A stretch of 64,000 nucleotides of DNA from Dioscorea cayenensis subsp. rotundata (taxonomy: Eukaryota > Streptophyta > Magnoliopsida > Dioscoreales > Dioscoreaceae). Both the position numbers and the translations under genes were made by a program. Shown piece by piece: positions 1 through 10,658 of this stretch (its first letter is position 1; each line of letters starts with the position of its first letter). The stretch spans positions 806,001-870,000 of the forward strand of contig NC_052494.1 of NCBI RefSeq assembly GCF_009730915.1, given 5' to 3'. The notes below the pieces were generated by a model. That model saw nothing but the letters and a program-made list of their open reading frames with translations. It made no database searches and had not been told where the DNA came from.

Positions 1-371
1 ATGAGAGTTTGAGATTATGAGGATTGAAGTGTATTGATAGGGAAAAGGTTAATTAGAACTCAACATAGCAGAGTAATTGAATGATGGAATTATATGGTTT
101 TGTTTTGTTTGCTGAATGAATTTTGTGATTGTTTTTGAGTGTTTTGAAGGTGGTGTTACTATTAATATATATATATATATATATATATGAGAATTGATTA
201 TGAGGAATGAGAGTTTGAGATTATGAGGATTGATATGTATTGATTGAGAAAAAAATAAGTTAAAACTCAATAGATGAAGCACAGTAATTGAAAGATGGAA
301 TTATATGGTTTTGCTTTGTTTGCTGAATGAATTTTGTGATTGTTTTGAGTGCTGTGAAGGTGGTGTTCTGG
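1..371. repeat. Direct duplication spanning an intron 3' end and the start of a CNGC4 exon
   Basis: Positions 1-164 and 207-371 are two similar direct copies (both begin atgagagtttgagattatga), separated by a (TA)n tract near 166-188. The right copy runs into the real CNGC4 exon that starts at 360. The left copy keeps a decayed version of the splice acceptor and of the first bases of that exon, so it is a duplicated intron/exon boundary. Confidence 0.85.
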
Positions 372-2487
372 TTGGTGTTACCGAAACTAATCAGAGAGGA
401 AGAAATCAGGCTTATCATGTCAATACTTTTGCTCATGTTCTTGTTCCAATTCCTTCCGAAAAGTTTACCACATTATTTATGTCATGCAAAAGATGCAGAA
501 AGTCACCGGCTATATATTCGGCACAATTTGGTGGGGTTTCGCTCTCAATCTCATTTCCTATTTCATTGCCTCTCATGTAAGTTCTTTAAACTTATTTCAC
601 ATTAATAATACGAAACTAAAGACATCGGCGGTACATCATTATTATTGAAACTTCAAAACAATAATACAAATTTGGAACTGCAGGTAGCTGGTGGATGTTG
701 GTATGTACTCGCGATCCAAAGAGTATCCTCATGTCTTCGACAACAATGTGAAAAAAACAACAATTGTGATCTTGTATCGCTTGCTTGTTCAAAGGAACTC
801 TGCTACCGTATGTTCTTACCTTCCGGCTTCAAAGAACTTACTTGTGATAGTAACTTGGAAAGATCGATTGGAAGTAAAAACACACCGATGTGTTTAGATA
901 TGGATGGTCCTTTCAACTATGGCATCTACAATTGGGCACTTCCTGTTGTATCAAGTAATTCACTTGTTGTTAAAGTTCTCTACCCAATCTTTTGGGGTCT
1001 TATGACTCTCAGGTAAAATATTCAAAACTAATGATGAAAAAATTTAGTAATGTAGATAAACTTTCACCATATCAATGTTATCTTGTTTTTTTTTTACAGC
1101 ACTTTCGGTAATTGTCTTGAACCTACAAGTCATTGGTTGGAAGTGATTTTCAGTATAGTTATAGTTTTGAGTGGGCTAATGCTCTTCACTTTGCTAATTG
1201 GAAACATTCAGGTAGATTTATTGATAGTTTTGCTTTTCCAATTGACTGTTTATAGATTTATGTGAATTTGGAATTAAGTTGATGTTTGTAAAATAAAAAT
1301 GTAGGTGTTCTTGCATGCTGTGATGGCAAGGAAGAGAAAAATGCAGGTAAGATGCAGAGATATGGAATGGTGGATGAAGAGGAGACAACTTCCGTCGAGG
1401 TTGAGACAGAGAGTTCGACAGTATGAACGACAGCGGTGGGCGACATTGAGAGGTGAGAATGAGATGGAGATCATCGGAGACTTTCCAGAAGGTCTCCGGC
1501 GAGGTATCAAGCGATATCTCTGCATTGATTTGATCAAGCAGGTGCATTACACTCCAAACATTGTTTTTTATAGTCAATGTTACTACTTGATAGAAATAGA
1601 ATTAAACATCTCATTCTTAACAAATTATTTCTGCATATAATCAATGTTAATACTTGAAAGAATTAGAATTCAATGTCTCATTCTTGACAAATTATTTCTG
1701 CATATAATCAATGTTAATACTTGAAAGAATTAGATTTCAATGTCTCATTCTTGACAAATTATTTCTGCATATAATCAATGTTAATACTTGAAAGAATTAG
1801 AATTCAATGTCTCATTCTTGACAAATTATTTCTGCATATAATCAATGTTAATACTTGAAAGAATTAGAATTCAACATCTCATTCTCTGCAAATTATTTCT
1901 GCATTTTTTTTTTGTTAAGAATCAGAACATATGGCAATCAATGCAAAGTATTTCTGCAGTTTGTTTTTTCTTTTTTGTATCAGCTAAACCAAAATGCATC
2001 ATTAACAAATGAAAGCAAGCTGCATTATCATAGAATGAATTGAATCAGTAATTAAAGTATTTCCTGTAATGAAAATTATTTTGACTATAGATATGATCAA
2101 ATATATATATATATATCATGTCTTCTCTCAGGTGCCATTGTTCCATGACATGGATGATCTCATCCTTGATCACATTTGTGACAGAGTGAAGCCTCTTGTC
2201 TTCTCCAAAGATGAAAAGGTAACAAAATTATATAAATTAATCTCAATAGTTATATCCTAATGTTTAAAATGATAATTTCCTCTTCAATTTGATACAGATA
2301 ATAAGAGAAGGTGATCCAGTGCAAAGAATGGTGTTTATAGTCAGAGGAAAAATGAAAAGCAGCCAAAGATTAAGCAAAGGAATGGTAGCAACATGCATGC
2401 TAGGCCCCGGAAACTTCCTCGGCGACGAGCTCCTTTCATGGTGTCTCCGGCGACCATTCATCGATCGTCTACCAGCTTCCTCGGCCA
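360..2487 (+). CDS. CNGC4: Cyclic nucleotide-gated ion channel, CNGC4-like (3' part, truncated by window edge and gap)
   Basis: Plasma-membrane cation channel subunit; CNGC4 (DND2/HLM1) acts with CNGC2 in calcium signalling and immunity in Arabidopsis. Exons read from the sequence: 360-576, 684-1012, 1100-1211, 1305-1541, 2132-2218, 2298 into the gap at 2488. They encode the end of the transmembrane domain (WWGFALNL), the pore region (YPIFWGLMTL), S6 (LLFTLLIGNIQ), the C-linker (RQRVRQYERQRWATLRGE) and most of the cyclic-nucleotide-binding domain with its phosphate-binding cassette (FLGDELLSWCLRR). The N-terminal exons lie left of the window and the calmodulin-binding C-terminus is in or beyond the gap. 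Exon 360-576 is 217 nt where 216 are expected: an extra A in the A-run at 459-462 shifts the frame between QFLPK and VYHII. Identity is clear from residue-level similarity to Arabidopsis CNGC4; whether the frame break is biological is uncertain. Confidence 0.9.
1569..1904. repeat. 67-bp minisatellite, five copies, in a CNGC4 intron
   Basis: Five head-to-tail units with boundaries at about 1569, 1637, 1704, 1771 and 1838 (period 67 bp), each ending in aaattatttctgcat. The inner three are almost identical; the first and last are more diverged. It lies wholly within the intron between the exons ending at 1541 and starting at 2132. Confidence 0.95.
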
Positions 2488-3487
2488 NNNNNNNNNNNNN
2501 NNNNNNNNNNNNNNNNNNNNNNNNNNNNNNNNNNNNNNNNNNNNNNNNNNNNNNNNNNNNNNNNNNNNNNNNNNNNNNNNNNNNNNNNNNNNNNNNNNNN
2601 NNNNNNNNNNNNNNNNNNNNNNNNNNNNNNNNNNNNNNNNNNNNNNNNNNNNNNNNNNNNNNNNNNNNNNNNNNNNNNNNNNNNNNNNNNNNNNNNNNNN
2701 NNNNNNNNNNNNNNNNNNNNNNNNNNNNNNNNNNNNNNNNNNNNNNNNNNNNNNNNNNNNNNNNNNNNNNNNNNNNNNNNNNNNNNNNNNNNNNNNNNNN
2801 NNNNNNNNNNNNNNNNNNNNNNNNNNNNNNNNNNNNNNNNNNNNNNNNNNNNNNNNNNNNNNNNNNNNNNNNNNNNNNNNNNNNNNNNNNNNNNNNNNNN
2901 NNNNNNNNNNNNNNNNNNNNNNNNNNNNNNNNNNNNNNNNNNNNNNNNNNNNNNNNNNNNNNNNNNNNNNNNNNNNNNNNNNNNNNNNNNNNNNNNNNNN
3001 NNNNNNNNNNNNNNNNNNNNNNNNNNNNNNNNNNNNNNNNNNNNNNNNNNNNNNNNNNNNNNNNNNNNNNNNNNNNNNNNNNNNNNNNNNNNNNNNNNNN
3101 NNNNNNNNNNNNNNNNNNNNNNNNNNNNNNNNNNNNNNNNNNNNNNNNNNNNNNNNNNNNNNNNNNNNNNNNNNNNNNNNNNNNNNNNNNNNNNNNNNNN
3201 NNNNNNNNNNNNNNNNNNNNNNNNNNNNNNNNNNNNNNNNNNNNNNNNNNNNNNNNNNNNNNNNNNNNNNNNNNNNNNNNNNNNNNNNNNNNNNNNNNNN
3301 NNNNNNNNNNNNNNNNNNNNNNNNNNNNNNNNNNNNNNNNNNNNNNNNNNNNNNNNNNNNNNNNNNNNNNNNNNNNNNNNNNNNNNNNNNNNNNNNNNNN
3401 NNNNNNNNNNNNNNNNNNNNNNNNNNNNNNNNNNNNNNNNNNNNNNNNNNNNNNNNNNNNNNNNNNNNNNNNNNNNNNNNNNNNNNN
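2488..3487. other. Assembly gap (1000 N)
   Basis: A run of exactly 1000 N interrupts the last visible CNGC4 exon. Reading frames that run through it are artefacts. Confidence 1.
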
Positions 3488-4095
3488 TTGTATATAAGCT
3501 CTTGTGTTAAAAAAAGAGTGAAAAAAAAATTAGGGGACTCATCGGGGTGTTTTGCCCAGCCAAGACGAGTTTAATGATCTTTTTCAGAGTTAGAATGAGG
3601 TAGACCCGAGTGTCCTGACGATGTCATTAAAGTTAGAACAAGCTTGAGTGAAAATAAAAAAAAAATTAAATTTTAAAAAATAGAGATGAATCAAGTATTT
3701 TATTTGTATAATGTTTAGAGGATAATTTCATCAAATCAGTTGATTTTTTTTTTTTTGAGAAAAAAAATATTAAATGAGTATTAATGATTATTTGAAGAGG
3801 GGAACCATTTGTTTTTTATCAAGGTATATGAATAGCAAACCAATGAAATATAAATAACAATCAATAGTGTAAAAATACATGAATTGAAAAATCTTATAAA
3901 ATTGGAAGAAAAAAGTTATAAAAATGAGAGTGCTACCACTCACAATGCAAATGAAAATAACAAAAATTTCTCATGAAAACAAAAAAACTAAGAAAAAAAA
4001 ATAGTTAAACAAAAGGGATGGACTTTGGATCCAATAATCTTTATCGGATCATCCAATAAAGATCTTACCCGAATCCGATAGTGATCTGATGCTGC
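3488..4095. other. Intergenic, AT-rich; upstream region of the ISD11 gene
   Basis: No coding potential seen and no recognisable end of CNGC4. A less AT-rich patch at about 3535-3650 looks like a fragment of an unidentified repeat. The stretch 4025-4095 just before ISD11 is richer in GC and is probably its promoter. Confidence 0.5.
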
Positions 4096-4101
4096 CACGT
4101 G
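4096..4101. promoter_or_regulatory. G-box (CACGTG) upstream of ISD11
   Basis: A perfect palindromic CACGTG, typical of bZIP/bHLH binding, lies 58 bp upstream of the ISD11 ATG within gctgccacgtgtccc. Function is inferred from the motif only; it may lie inside the 5' UTR. Confidence 0.45.
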
Positions 4102-4158
4102 TCCCAAGGCTTTTTTCTCAAAGCCCAAGAGACCTCGAGAGGAGTTCGAGGTTCTCCA

Positions 4159-4434
4159 ATGGCGACGATGGCGCCGTCGATGCCGGAAGTGATCTCGCTG
4201 ATGCGCTCGTTGCTTCGTACGGCGGCCAAGTTCCCCGACTACAACATCCGGGAGTACACCCGGCGCCGCGTCATCGATGCTTTCCGTGAGAACCGTGCCA
4301 TCACGGATGCTTCATCGATCGCTGTGGCCTTTGCGGAGGGGAAGTCCCAGCTCGAGGTCGCCAAGAGGCAAGCCGTGGTTTACTCCCTATACGCCCCCAA
4401 AATCAAGAGCGTCATGGAGATTGAGAGCCTCTGA
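4159..4434 (+). CDS. ISD11: LYR-motif protein, ISD11/LYRM4 homologue
   Basis: Single-exon 91-aa protein. ISD11 stabilises the mitochondrial cysteine desulfurase NFS1 and is part of the Fe-S cluster scaffold complex. Family features seen: the helix starting VISLMRSLLRTAAKFPDYN, then REYTRRR, a basic ...VIDAFRENR segment, and the strongly conserved EVAKRQAVVYSLYAPK near the end. The usual L-Y-R is L-M-R here (residues about 14-16), so the tyrosine is replaced. The ATG at 4159 is chosen because an upstream in-frame extension would add unconserved residues and this start gives the family's usual length. The coding part is GC-rich compared with its surroundings. A consensus splice donor (cag/gtgaga) follows the stop by about 10 nt, so the gene probably has a spliced 3' UTR. 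Confidence 0.88.
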   Translation: MATMAPSMPEVISLMRSLLRTAAKFPDYNIREYTRRRVIDAFRENRAITDASSIAVAFAEGKSQLEVAKRQAVVYSLYAPKIKSVMEIESL

Positions 4435-6720
4435 TGGATTCAGGTGAGAAAAGTTGGAGTTTTTATTGTTCGTTTTTTGCCTCAGCGGCTTGTGAACTTT
4501 TAGGTTGAATCTGATATACCTAATGTTTGATTTAGATTTTGTTATAAATTATTGATATTGCTTGATGGTTTGGTGACTTCTAGTTTGTTTTTTGGGAGCT
4601 TAAAATTGGAATTTGATGTTTGAGTAATTGGGTGTAATAAACTACTAGTGATTTTGCTGAATGACAAGTTATGGTATCATAAAGCACTGAAAATTGGACA
4701 TTATAATCCATTAGTGTGCTTTGATGTTGATTTTTATTGTTTGTTACTTGAATTGTCAACTGATGAAAGCTTTTGATGAGGTGCCATGTTGAGAAAGATC
4801 ATCTTCTTATTGTGATTGTAGTTTTTGGTTGTGTGTATCCATTTGGAGAAACTGAAAATTAAATTTGGATTGTGAATTGTGGCTATCTTGATGAAATTTT
4901 ATTCTATGTGTGGAACCTTGGTGGAGCAGACATTGCAATGTGACAGTTTCTAGGTTTGGAACTTTGTTTTTATTGAGTGGTCATGTGTGTGTTGCTGCTG
5001 GTTTTTCTTTTTTCCACTTTTTGGTGGTACAGCTCTTTCATTTTCCAATTTGTTGCCTTGTTGCATTGGGTAAGTATAATGCTAGACTGTTGCTTTTTAG
5101 TTCCACTCATTAATTCCTAAACCTGAATCCTTTGTCAACAAATTCATTTCAAAGCACCTGTTGGGTGGATCAACAGAGAAATCAATGGCCTACAGTTTAT
5201 AGCACTGATCAACATTTAAGTTTGTGTGGGTTGGGGAAGTTTTGTAGAGATTGTTTTGCTTAATGCTAAGTGCTCACTGAATTTCTTGAAATGTAGTATG
5301 AGATGAGCAGATCTTACATTTTAATTTTATGATAAACAGAGTCATCTACTTTAGGAGGAATATTTGTTTGTGAGTATCTTGATATTCCTAAAGCAGTCTG
5401 AAAAAGAGGAATCATGGACTGGACTCTTGAGAAGTGAGGATCCTATTATGTTGAGAGTATATGATGGGATGGAGAGGAAGATCTATGGGATGTCTTTGAC
5501 ATATAGATATTATTTTAATTTCAGTTAATCATGCAAAGCAAATGCGATCATTTAAGCCCTGTATCAAAGATAAAGTTGGCATTTGCTTTACCATAACTTG
5601 ATCATTAAAATTTGTCTTCTCATGTGATAACTTATTGGTATTTGGTACACAAAGGAACAAGATTGGAAACTGGGCAATACTTCATTGTGTGTGTATATTG
5701 TCGGTCTGTTTTTAAAACTTAAAGCAGATGTAAGAGGTGAGGAATGACAATCATTTTTTACTTATTTAAGTGTGTTTGCTGCCATTCGTGAGTGCTATTT
5801 TTCTAAGGACGTTCTTGTCAAGGGAATCTCTCACAATGTTATGGTAACCATAATTATCTCCATACTAAACATAGGGACTAAGTGGATGAAACATATCTAA
5901 AGGATTTGGTTCATTGCAAGATCAAGTTGCTGCTACATTTCTGATAACCTATACAATGTTTTTTCCTCAATTAAAGTGCATCAAATGCTGAACTCTTGGA
6001 AACATGTGATCATATTTAATGAATTATGCAAATGGCATGAATCACTCACAATCTGAATACTCAAAATATAATTATTTTCTCTAGTTTATCTCGGTGACAA
6101 CTGTATTTATCTCCATTCCGAACATAGGGAGTGACCAGATGAACTGCATCTAAAGCATTTGATTCATTGTAACCACCGAGTCATTACAACTGTTCTGATA
6201 AATCACACAAAGCATAAGTATAATCCACAAGAATCTTCTTTATTGAACTGTGTTATAGATATTTTCTTCAGATCAATTTAATGCCTATGTTTCTATCAAT
6301 CATATTAAACTTCTGGTTCTGATGATGCAGAGTTGCTGCCTCACGGTCGCCCCTACAAGAAACTAGTTTGAATAAGCATCTCAAAGGAAACCAAACCCAA
6401 TGCCTGTAGTAGTAAGCAAACATGAATGCTACCTATCTTTTTCTCCGGCCCTTCTTTATTCATCGATGTAAATTTTCTTCTGTTTGGAGTTACAAGGCTA
6501 CTTGTCCACTTATTTCTTTGCTATCTCTGTGGTTAAAAATTGGGATGTAATGTACAACAAGAGAGTCCCAGAACCTTTGCAGTTATTTATGGGCACTGTT
6601 CTCACATTTTACTGTTTAAGACCAGGATGTACTTCAGTTGGAATTAATACATATTCCCACTTGCAGTTGTTTCTCAGAGATGTAAAAAGTAAATTGATTC
6701 TCACCACCATTTGAATTTTT
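4435..6720 (+). other. Probable ISD11 3' UTR intron and terminal exon
   Basis: A donor at about 4443 and an acceptor before agttgctgcctcac at about 6332 would make an intron of about 1.9 kb inside the 3' UTR, with a terminal non-coding exon to about 6720. This is inferred from splice signals alone. No conserved coding sequence was found. Two diverged direct copies of a sequence containing aacataggga sit at about 5826-5960 and 6100-6215. Confidence 0.45.
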
Positions 6721-7318
6721 CTGTTCTTGTGGCCAGTTCTTTGCCTCATAATGTTCATTCTTTTGTTTTTGGTTTTTTCGTCTTTATGAAACTCTTGTTT
6801 AATCTTCCGGGAAGCGGTTGAAGTGTGGAAGTATCACTTTGAATAGTTTTGTCGTCATTGTCGTTATGAAATACGAGTTTGTTATTATCCTATTTTTTTG
6901 TGTGTCAGTTTGTGACGTCGAAATTATTTCGATGAAACTGAATGCAATGAATAAACTCATGAGTTTCACTTGAGCTATGCATTGACTACTCTTGCTGATA
7001 CAATTAATAAGCTCATGAGTTTCTCTTGAGTTCGAAAGGAAAACAGTTGAAAGGAATTCAACTCACAAGGTTAAAGTTTCAACAAACTCAAACAATCAAA
7101 TATATGTCAAACTCATATAAACATTAAATTTAAAATGTAATAAGATGAACAATCAAGCATCCTCCATTGTAAATCCTTTCCATTTACTCAAACAACCACC
7201 CTGAAAATGGAAAGCAAGAACAAGAAAGGATGGAAAGCCGAAAAATTAAAATACATCCGAAACCATTCATATTACAATTCACTGCGACGACACGATACAT
7301 ATATAGTAATAAAAACGG
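6721..7318. other. Intergenic between convergent ISD11 and CLE
   Basis: AT-rich with no ORF of interest. A short duplicated phrase, ctcatgagtttc, occurs at about 6957 and 7013 in near-identical 25-bp contexts. The right part probably holds the CLE 3' UTR. Confidence 0.5.
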
Positions 7319-7585
7319 TTAATTATGTAGAGGATTAGGACCGGAAGGAACGAGACGTTTGTCGACACCATACCTTGGATCAATCTCTACTTTGAATGGT
7401 GGCGGTTGAGGTGGCCGGAGAGAGTTACCGGTGTCACGATGGTGATGTCGGTGATGGTGGTGGTGATGGTTGGGAAGATGAAATATGGGTTCATGAGTAG
7501 CAACAAAGAAGATGAACATTGAGAGAATGAAGAGAATTGTGTTGGTTTTGGTGGAGAATGATGAACTCTTCTTCTTCTTCTTCAT
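7319..7585 (-). CDS. CLE: CLE peptide precursor, CLE9/CLE10 type
   Basis: Intronless 88-aa secreted precursor. Layout: a lysine-rich start (MKKKKK), a hydrophobic signal peptide to about residue 30 (TILFILSMFIFFVATHEP), a variable region with a histidine-rich run (HHHHHHRHHH, residues about 40-49) and a proline patch, then a C-terminal CLE motif RLVPSGPNPLHN with nothing after it. That dodecapeptide equals the Arabidopsis CLE9/CLE10 product, perceived by BAM/CLV-type receptor kinases (HSL1 in stomatal lineage, BAM in xylem). The precursor length is normal for the family. The ATG at 7585 is the only one giving the signal peptide. Gene symbol is given at family level because orthology to one CLE cannot be fixed from the peptide alone. 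Confidence 0.93.
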   Translation of the reverse strand: MKKKKKSSSFSTKTNTILFILSMFIFFVATHEPIFHLPNHHHHHHRHHHRDTGNSLRPPQPPPFKVEIDPRYGVDKRLVPSGPNPLHN

Positions 7586-7696
7586 TGTATGCTTGATCTT
7601 ACTTAGTACTTTGCTCTTTTAGTTTCTACTTGCCAAGAATTTATTGGCACATATAGAGATAAGTGAAGCTCTAGCAGTTCTATGCATGTGGATTCA

Positions 7697-7707
7697 TTTA
7701 TATATAC
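7697..7707 (-). promoter_or_regulatory. Probable TATA box of the CLE gene
   Basis: On the minus strand the sequence reads gtgtatatataaatg about 115 bp upstream of the CLE ATG, a suitable place for a TATA box with a short leader. Confidence 0.5.
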
Positions 7708-7842
7708 ACAAATAGCCAAGCATGGAGCCAATGTTTAAATGTATTTTTTGATTATATATATATATATATATATATAGATATATTTTAGCCAACAGGGTTT
7801 TTGGTCCAGCGAAAGAGATTTTATGAAAATTTCATTACTCGA

Positions 7843-8842
7843 NNNNNNNNNNNNNNNNNNNNNNNNNNNNNNNNNNNNNNNNNNNNNNNNNNNNNNNNNN
7901 NNNNNNNNNNNNNNNNNNNNNNNNNNNNNNNNNNNNNNNNNNNNNNNNNNNNNNNNNNNNNNNNNNNNNNNNNNNNNNNNNNNNNNNNNNNNNNNNNNNN
8001 NNNNNNNNNNNNNNNNNNNNNNNNNNNNNNNNNNNNNNNNNNNNNNNNNNNNNNNNNNNNNNNNNNNNNNNNNNNNNNNNNNNNNNNNNNNNNNNNNNNN
8101 NNNNNNNNNNNNNNNNNNNNNNNNNNNNNNNNNNNNNNNNNNNNNNNNNNNNNNNNNNNNNNNNNNNNNNNNNNNNNNNNNNNNNNNNNNNNNNNNNNNN
8201 NNNNNNNNNNNNNNNNNNNNNNNNNNNNNNNNNNNNNNNNNNNNNNNNNNNNNNNNNNNNNNNNNNNNNNNNNNNNNNNNNNNNNNNNNNNNNNNNNNNN
8301 NNNNNNNNNNNNNNNNNNNNNNNNNNNNNNNNNNNNNNNNNNNNNNNNNNNNNNNNNNNNNNNNNNNNNNNNNNNNNNNNNNNNNNNNNNNNNNNNNNNN
8401 NNNNNNNNNNNNNNNNNNNNNNNNNNNNNNNNNNNNNNNNNNNNNNNNNNNNNNNNNNNNNNNNNNNNNNNNNNNNNNNNNNNNNNNNNNNNNNNNNNNN
8501 NNNNNNNNNNNNNNNNNNNNNNNNNNNNNNNNNNNNNNNNNNNNNNNNNNNNNNNNNNNNNNNNNNNNNNNNNNNNNNNNNNNNNNNNNNNNNNNNNNNN
8601 NNNNNNNNNNNNNNNNNNNNNNNNNNNNNNNNNNNNNNNNNNNNNNNNNNNNNNNNNNNNNNNNNNNNNNNNNNNNNNNNNNNNNNNNNNNNNNNNNNNN
8701 NNNNNNNNNNNNNNNNNNNNNNNNNNNNNNNNNNNNNNNNNNNNNNNNNNNNNNNNNNNNNNNNNNNNNNNNNNNNNNNNNNNNNNNNNNNNNNNNNNNN
8801 NNNNNNNNNNNNNNNNNNNNNNNNNNNNNNNNNNNNNNNNNN
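7843..8842. other. Assembly gap (1000 N)
   Basis: A run of exactly 1000 N upstream of the CLE gene. Frames read through it in any orientation are artefacts. A (TA)n tract at about 7754-7777 lies shortly before it. Confidence 1.
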
Positions 8843-10658
8843 CATTTATCTCTCATATTTAATTTTATTAAAAAAATTAAATAAAAGTATTAAGAGTAAT
8901 TTTGAAAAAAAATAATAATAAATACTTATTAACGTTAGAAAATGACAGATAAAAAAACATAGATTTATGATCAGATAAAAAAAAAAAAATACATAATATA
9001 TATATATATATATATCTGATACAATTTTATTAAAATATATTCGTATTATACCGTAACATTCGCCTCTTCACTATTGTATATGAGCCGTATACAACAATAA
9101 CCTCTCGTTAATATTTCATTATATAAATACTTTACTTCTTAAACATTAAAAATAACCAAACAAGTGGTGTAGGTTAATTTGGCTTCTTCGGGTGGGCATG
9201 CACACATGATTCTGACATTACAATCAAAGATACTCCACAGAAAACGCAAAGTTCCGCACCTTTTTAAGTCACCCTCTTTTTCCAATTAACTCGCCAATGG
9301 ACCAATGGTGAACGGCCACGTGTTCGTCTCGAGGTGTTCAAAATTATTTATTTACTAAAATCCAGCTAAAACAATCCTTTTCAATAATTTTTCCCTTAAT
9401 TAGTGTAAAATAATGATCATCTGTTATTCAATATTTTCATACATAATTTAAACACTAATAAATATATATATATATATATATAATCATATAGTATATGAGG
9501 TTTTTTTTTTTACAAAGAAGTCAAGAGGTAGATAAATATAGTAGTACACTAATTACGGTGACTTAATAACTATATAAAAATTTATTAATTCAGCAAAATG
9601 TCTAAATCCCTCTGTCATGCAACCTTTTAACATCATCTCACTGGAGACGTTGTAAACAATAAATAAATAGTACTACTACAGTATTAATATAATATTTTAT
9701 AATGTATATAATCTACTGCATAACATTCACATTCCATTGCATCAAATAGGGGCTGTTAATACGAGTTTTTTAAATCATTTACTAAAATATTATTCAATAA
9801 TACTATTTTTTAAATACCATTTATTTATTTATTTATTCATATTTTTATAAATAATGAGTTGTTTGCCCGGCTGACATGTGATGCCACGTCAGTGAGTTAC
9901 TAAAAAGAGTGAAAAACAAAAGTTCTTATAATTATAAAATTCTTGCTATTCAATGATGGTCTGGGACATTGACAAAGAACCAATTTTTGTTTCTCTGTCT
10001 CTCTATATGTGTCTAAGATTCATGTTTTTTGAGGCTTAGATTGGAAATCATCAGCTCTAGCTAAGGTTTGGATCTCTTCTCTGGTCCATGAACTTCTTTT
10101 CTTTGTATTTGATGTTGATTTCTATGTATCCTGATCATGTTCAGATGGAGTTTGCTCTTTGATTGTCTGTGTTTATCTTCTATTTTGTATATTTTTTTAT
10201 TTGTGAGTAGATTCATGTTTTATCTTGTGAATTATGGATTGATTTGTTATTTTTTTTTTTTTAGTGGATTTGATGTGGTTTTAGTACTTATTCTGTCTCT
10301 CTATTGTTTTCCTGTTTTTTGTTGGCATTTTATTGATGTTAACTACTGAAAAATTTGATTTTTTTTCCACTTAATTTTTCAGTTTCAATGTTTTTTTTAG
10401 TATGATGATCATCCGTAGTGTAAATGAAGTTTGGCAATAAGGTTCCATTTGGTTTTCTTGCTTGAGATGTGTTTGGTTTGTAGATATTTGATCATTTATT
10501 TCACAGAAATATTAGATTTTGTGGTTCATAAATTGGTGAAATTTTGATCTGTGTTAAGTTTTGGAACAAAATTGATAATAATTGAACTTGTTGTTATCCT
10601 GAAACAGATCATTTGGGTTATCTGTGATTGTGCTTTGCTTTGAGAAATCACTGGAGAG
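8843..10658 (+). other. Upstream region and probable 5' UTR intron of the ureide permease gene
   Basis: 8843-9900 is AT-rich with (TA)n tracts near 9000 and 9463; a G-box-like ccacgtg lies at about 9316 and an ACGT element, tgccacgtcag, at about 9883. A leader exon probably ends at about 10064 (ctaag/gtttgg), and an acceptor at 10607 (gaaacag/atcatt) restores the leader 51 nt before the ATG. No protein-coding gene seen. Confidence 0.5.

Noticed and set aside
1569-1904. CRISPR-like array
   Set aside because: Repeats are contiguous without spacers and lie in a plant intron.
2289-3574. Long open frames running through the N blocks (also at 7735-8884 and 57045-58094)
   Set aside because: They consist almost wholly of unknown residues; a gap cannot show an open frame.
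10137-10349. Small hydrophobic ORF upstream of the ureide permease
   Set aside because: T-rich intron sequence between the leader exon and the coding exon.
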